Origin: CALZFJ01 sp964459845
Lineage (GTDB): Bacteria > Bacteroidota > Bacteroidia > Bacteroidales > Muribaculaceae
Direction of reading: 5' to 3'
Assembly: GCA_964459845.1 (NCBI GenBank)
Contig: CAYWOC010000044.1
Coordinates: 1 to 13,134, forward strand
DNA: 13,134 nucleotides
In this document: piece by piece, positions 13,025 to 13,134 of the stretch
Layout of the letters: each line of letters starts with the position of its first letter
How positions within the stretch are numbered: the first letter of the stretch is position 1
Program-made: the position numbers and the translations under genes
The notes under the pieces: generated by a model
What the model saw: the letters and a program-made list of their open reading frames with translations, nothing else
Told to the model about the DNA's origin: nothing
Databases searched by the model: none

Positions 13025-13134
13025 TAAGAATGCAGTAAATAATCTTATAAGTAATAATTTTTAGGTCGTTTTGAAAACTTTGGTAGGTTCAATTGGCAAG
13101 TGCAAATTTAGCAATTTGTTTGAAGAACTCACAT

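Noticed and set aside
13025..13134. Gene or promoter at the right edge
   Set aside because: No open frame with coding character and no convincing TAnnTTTG element on either strand.

Overview
The window looks like Bacteroidales chromosome (Bacteroidota), possibly a gut Muribaculaceae- or Bacteroides-like lineage. The evidence is Bacteroidota-type promoters (TTTG, about 19-20 bases, TAnnTTTG), AT-rich leaders without clear Shine-Dalgarno sites, an N-succinylornithine-type transcarbamylase typical of Bacteroides relatives, and several secreted or GNAT-like proteins of Bacteroidota character. The exact genus cannot be set from the sequence alone.

Layout from left to right: a decayed fragment of a BsuBI/PstI-type restriction endonuclease (minus, 93-344); tandem promoters; the overlapping pair obgE-pgeF (plus, 611-2576); a gene-free AT-rich stretch (2577-3157) full of DnaA-box-like 9-mers; a small SpoU/TrmH RNA methyltransferase (minus, 3158-3688); a second gene-free AT-rich stretch with more such 9-mers (3689-4151); nadA-leuS (plus); rdgB (plus); tRNA-Pro(CGG) (minus), sharing a two-way terminator with rdgB; argF' followed closely by a secreted DUF922-like/beta-barrel protein (plus); and, facing them on the minus strand, a GNAT-like gene followed by a broken secreted-protein gene.

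The main observation is that 2577-4151 has the marks of a chromosomal replication origin. It has eleven TTAT[C/T]AACA-type boxes plus perfect TTATNCACA boxes, a 33-base box array repeated at exactly 360 bases, and very AT-rich flanks. GC skew on the plus strand changes sign across it: C exceeds G in pgeF and spoU, while G exceeds C in nadA, leuS and even in the minus-strand GNAT gene. spoU and nadA diverge from the right-hand cluster, so both would run with the replication forks, while obgE-pgeF would run against them. There is no dnaA in the window.

Most intact genes are housekeeping: ribosome assembly (obgE), purine nucleoside/peptidoglycan quality control (pgeF), RNA methylation (spoU), NAD synthesis (nadA), translation (leuS, tRNA-Pro), nucleotide-pool cleaning (rdgB) and arginine synthesis (argF'). 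The accessory content is at 93-344 and 9924-11827: a restriction-enzyme relic, a likely pseudoprotease with a predicted barrel, and a pseudogene. Bases 1-92, 348-477 and 13025-13134 hold nothing I can name.
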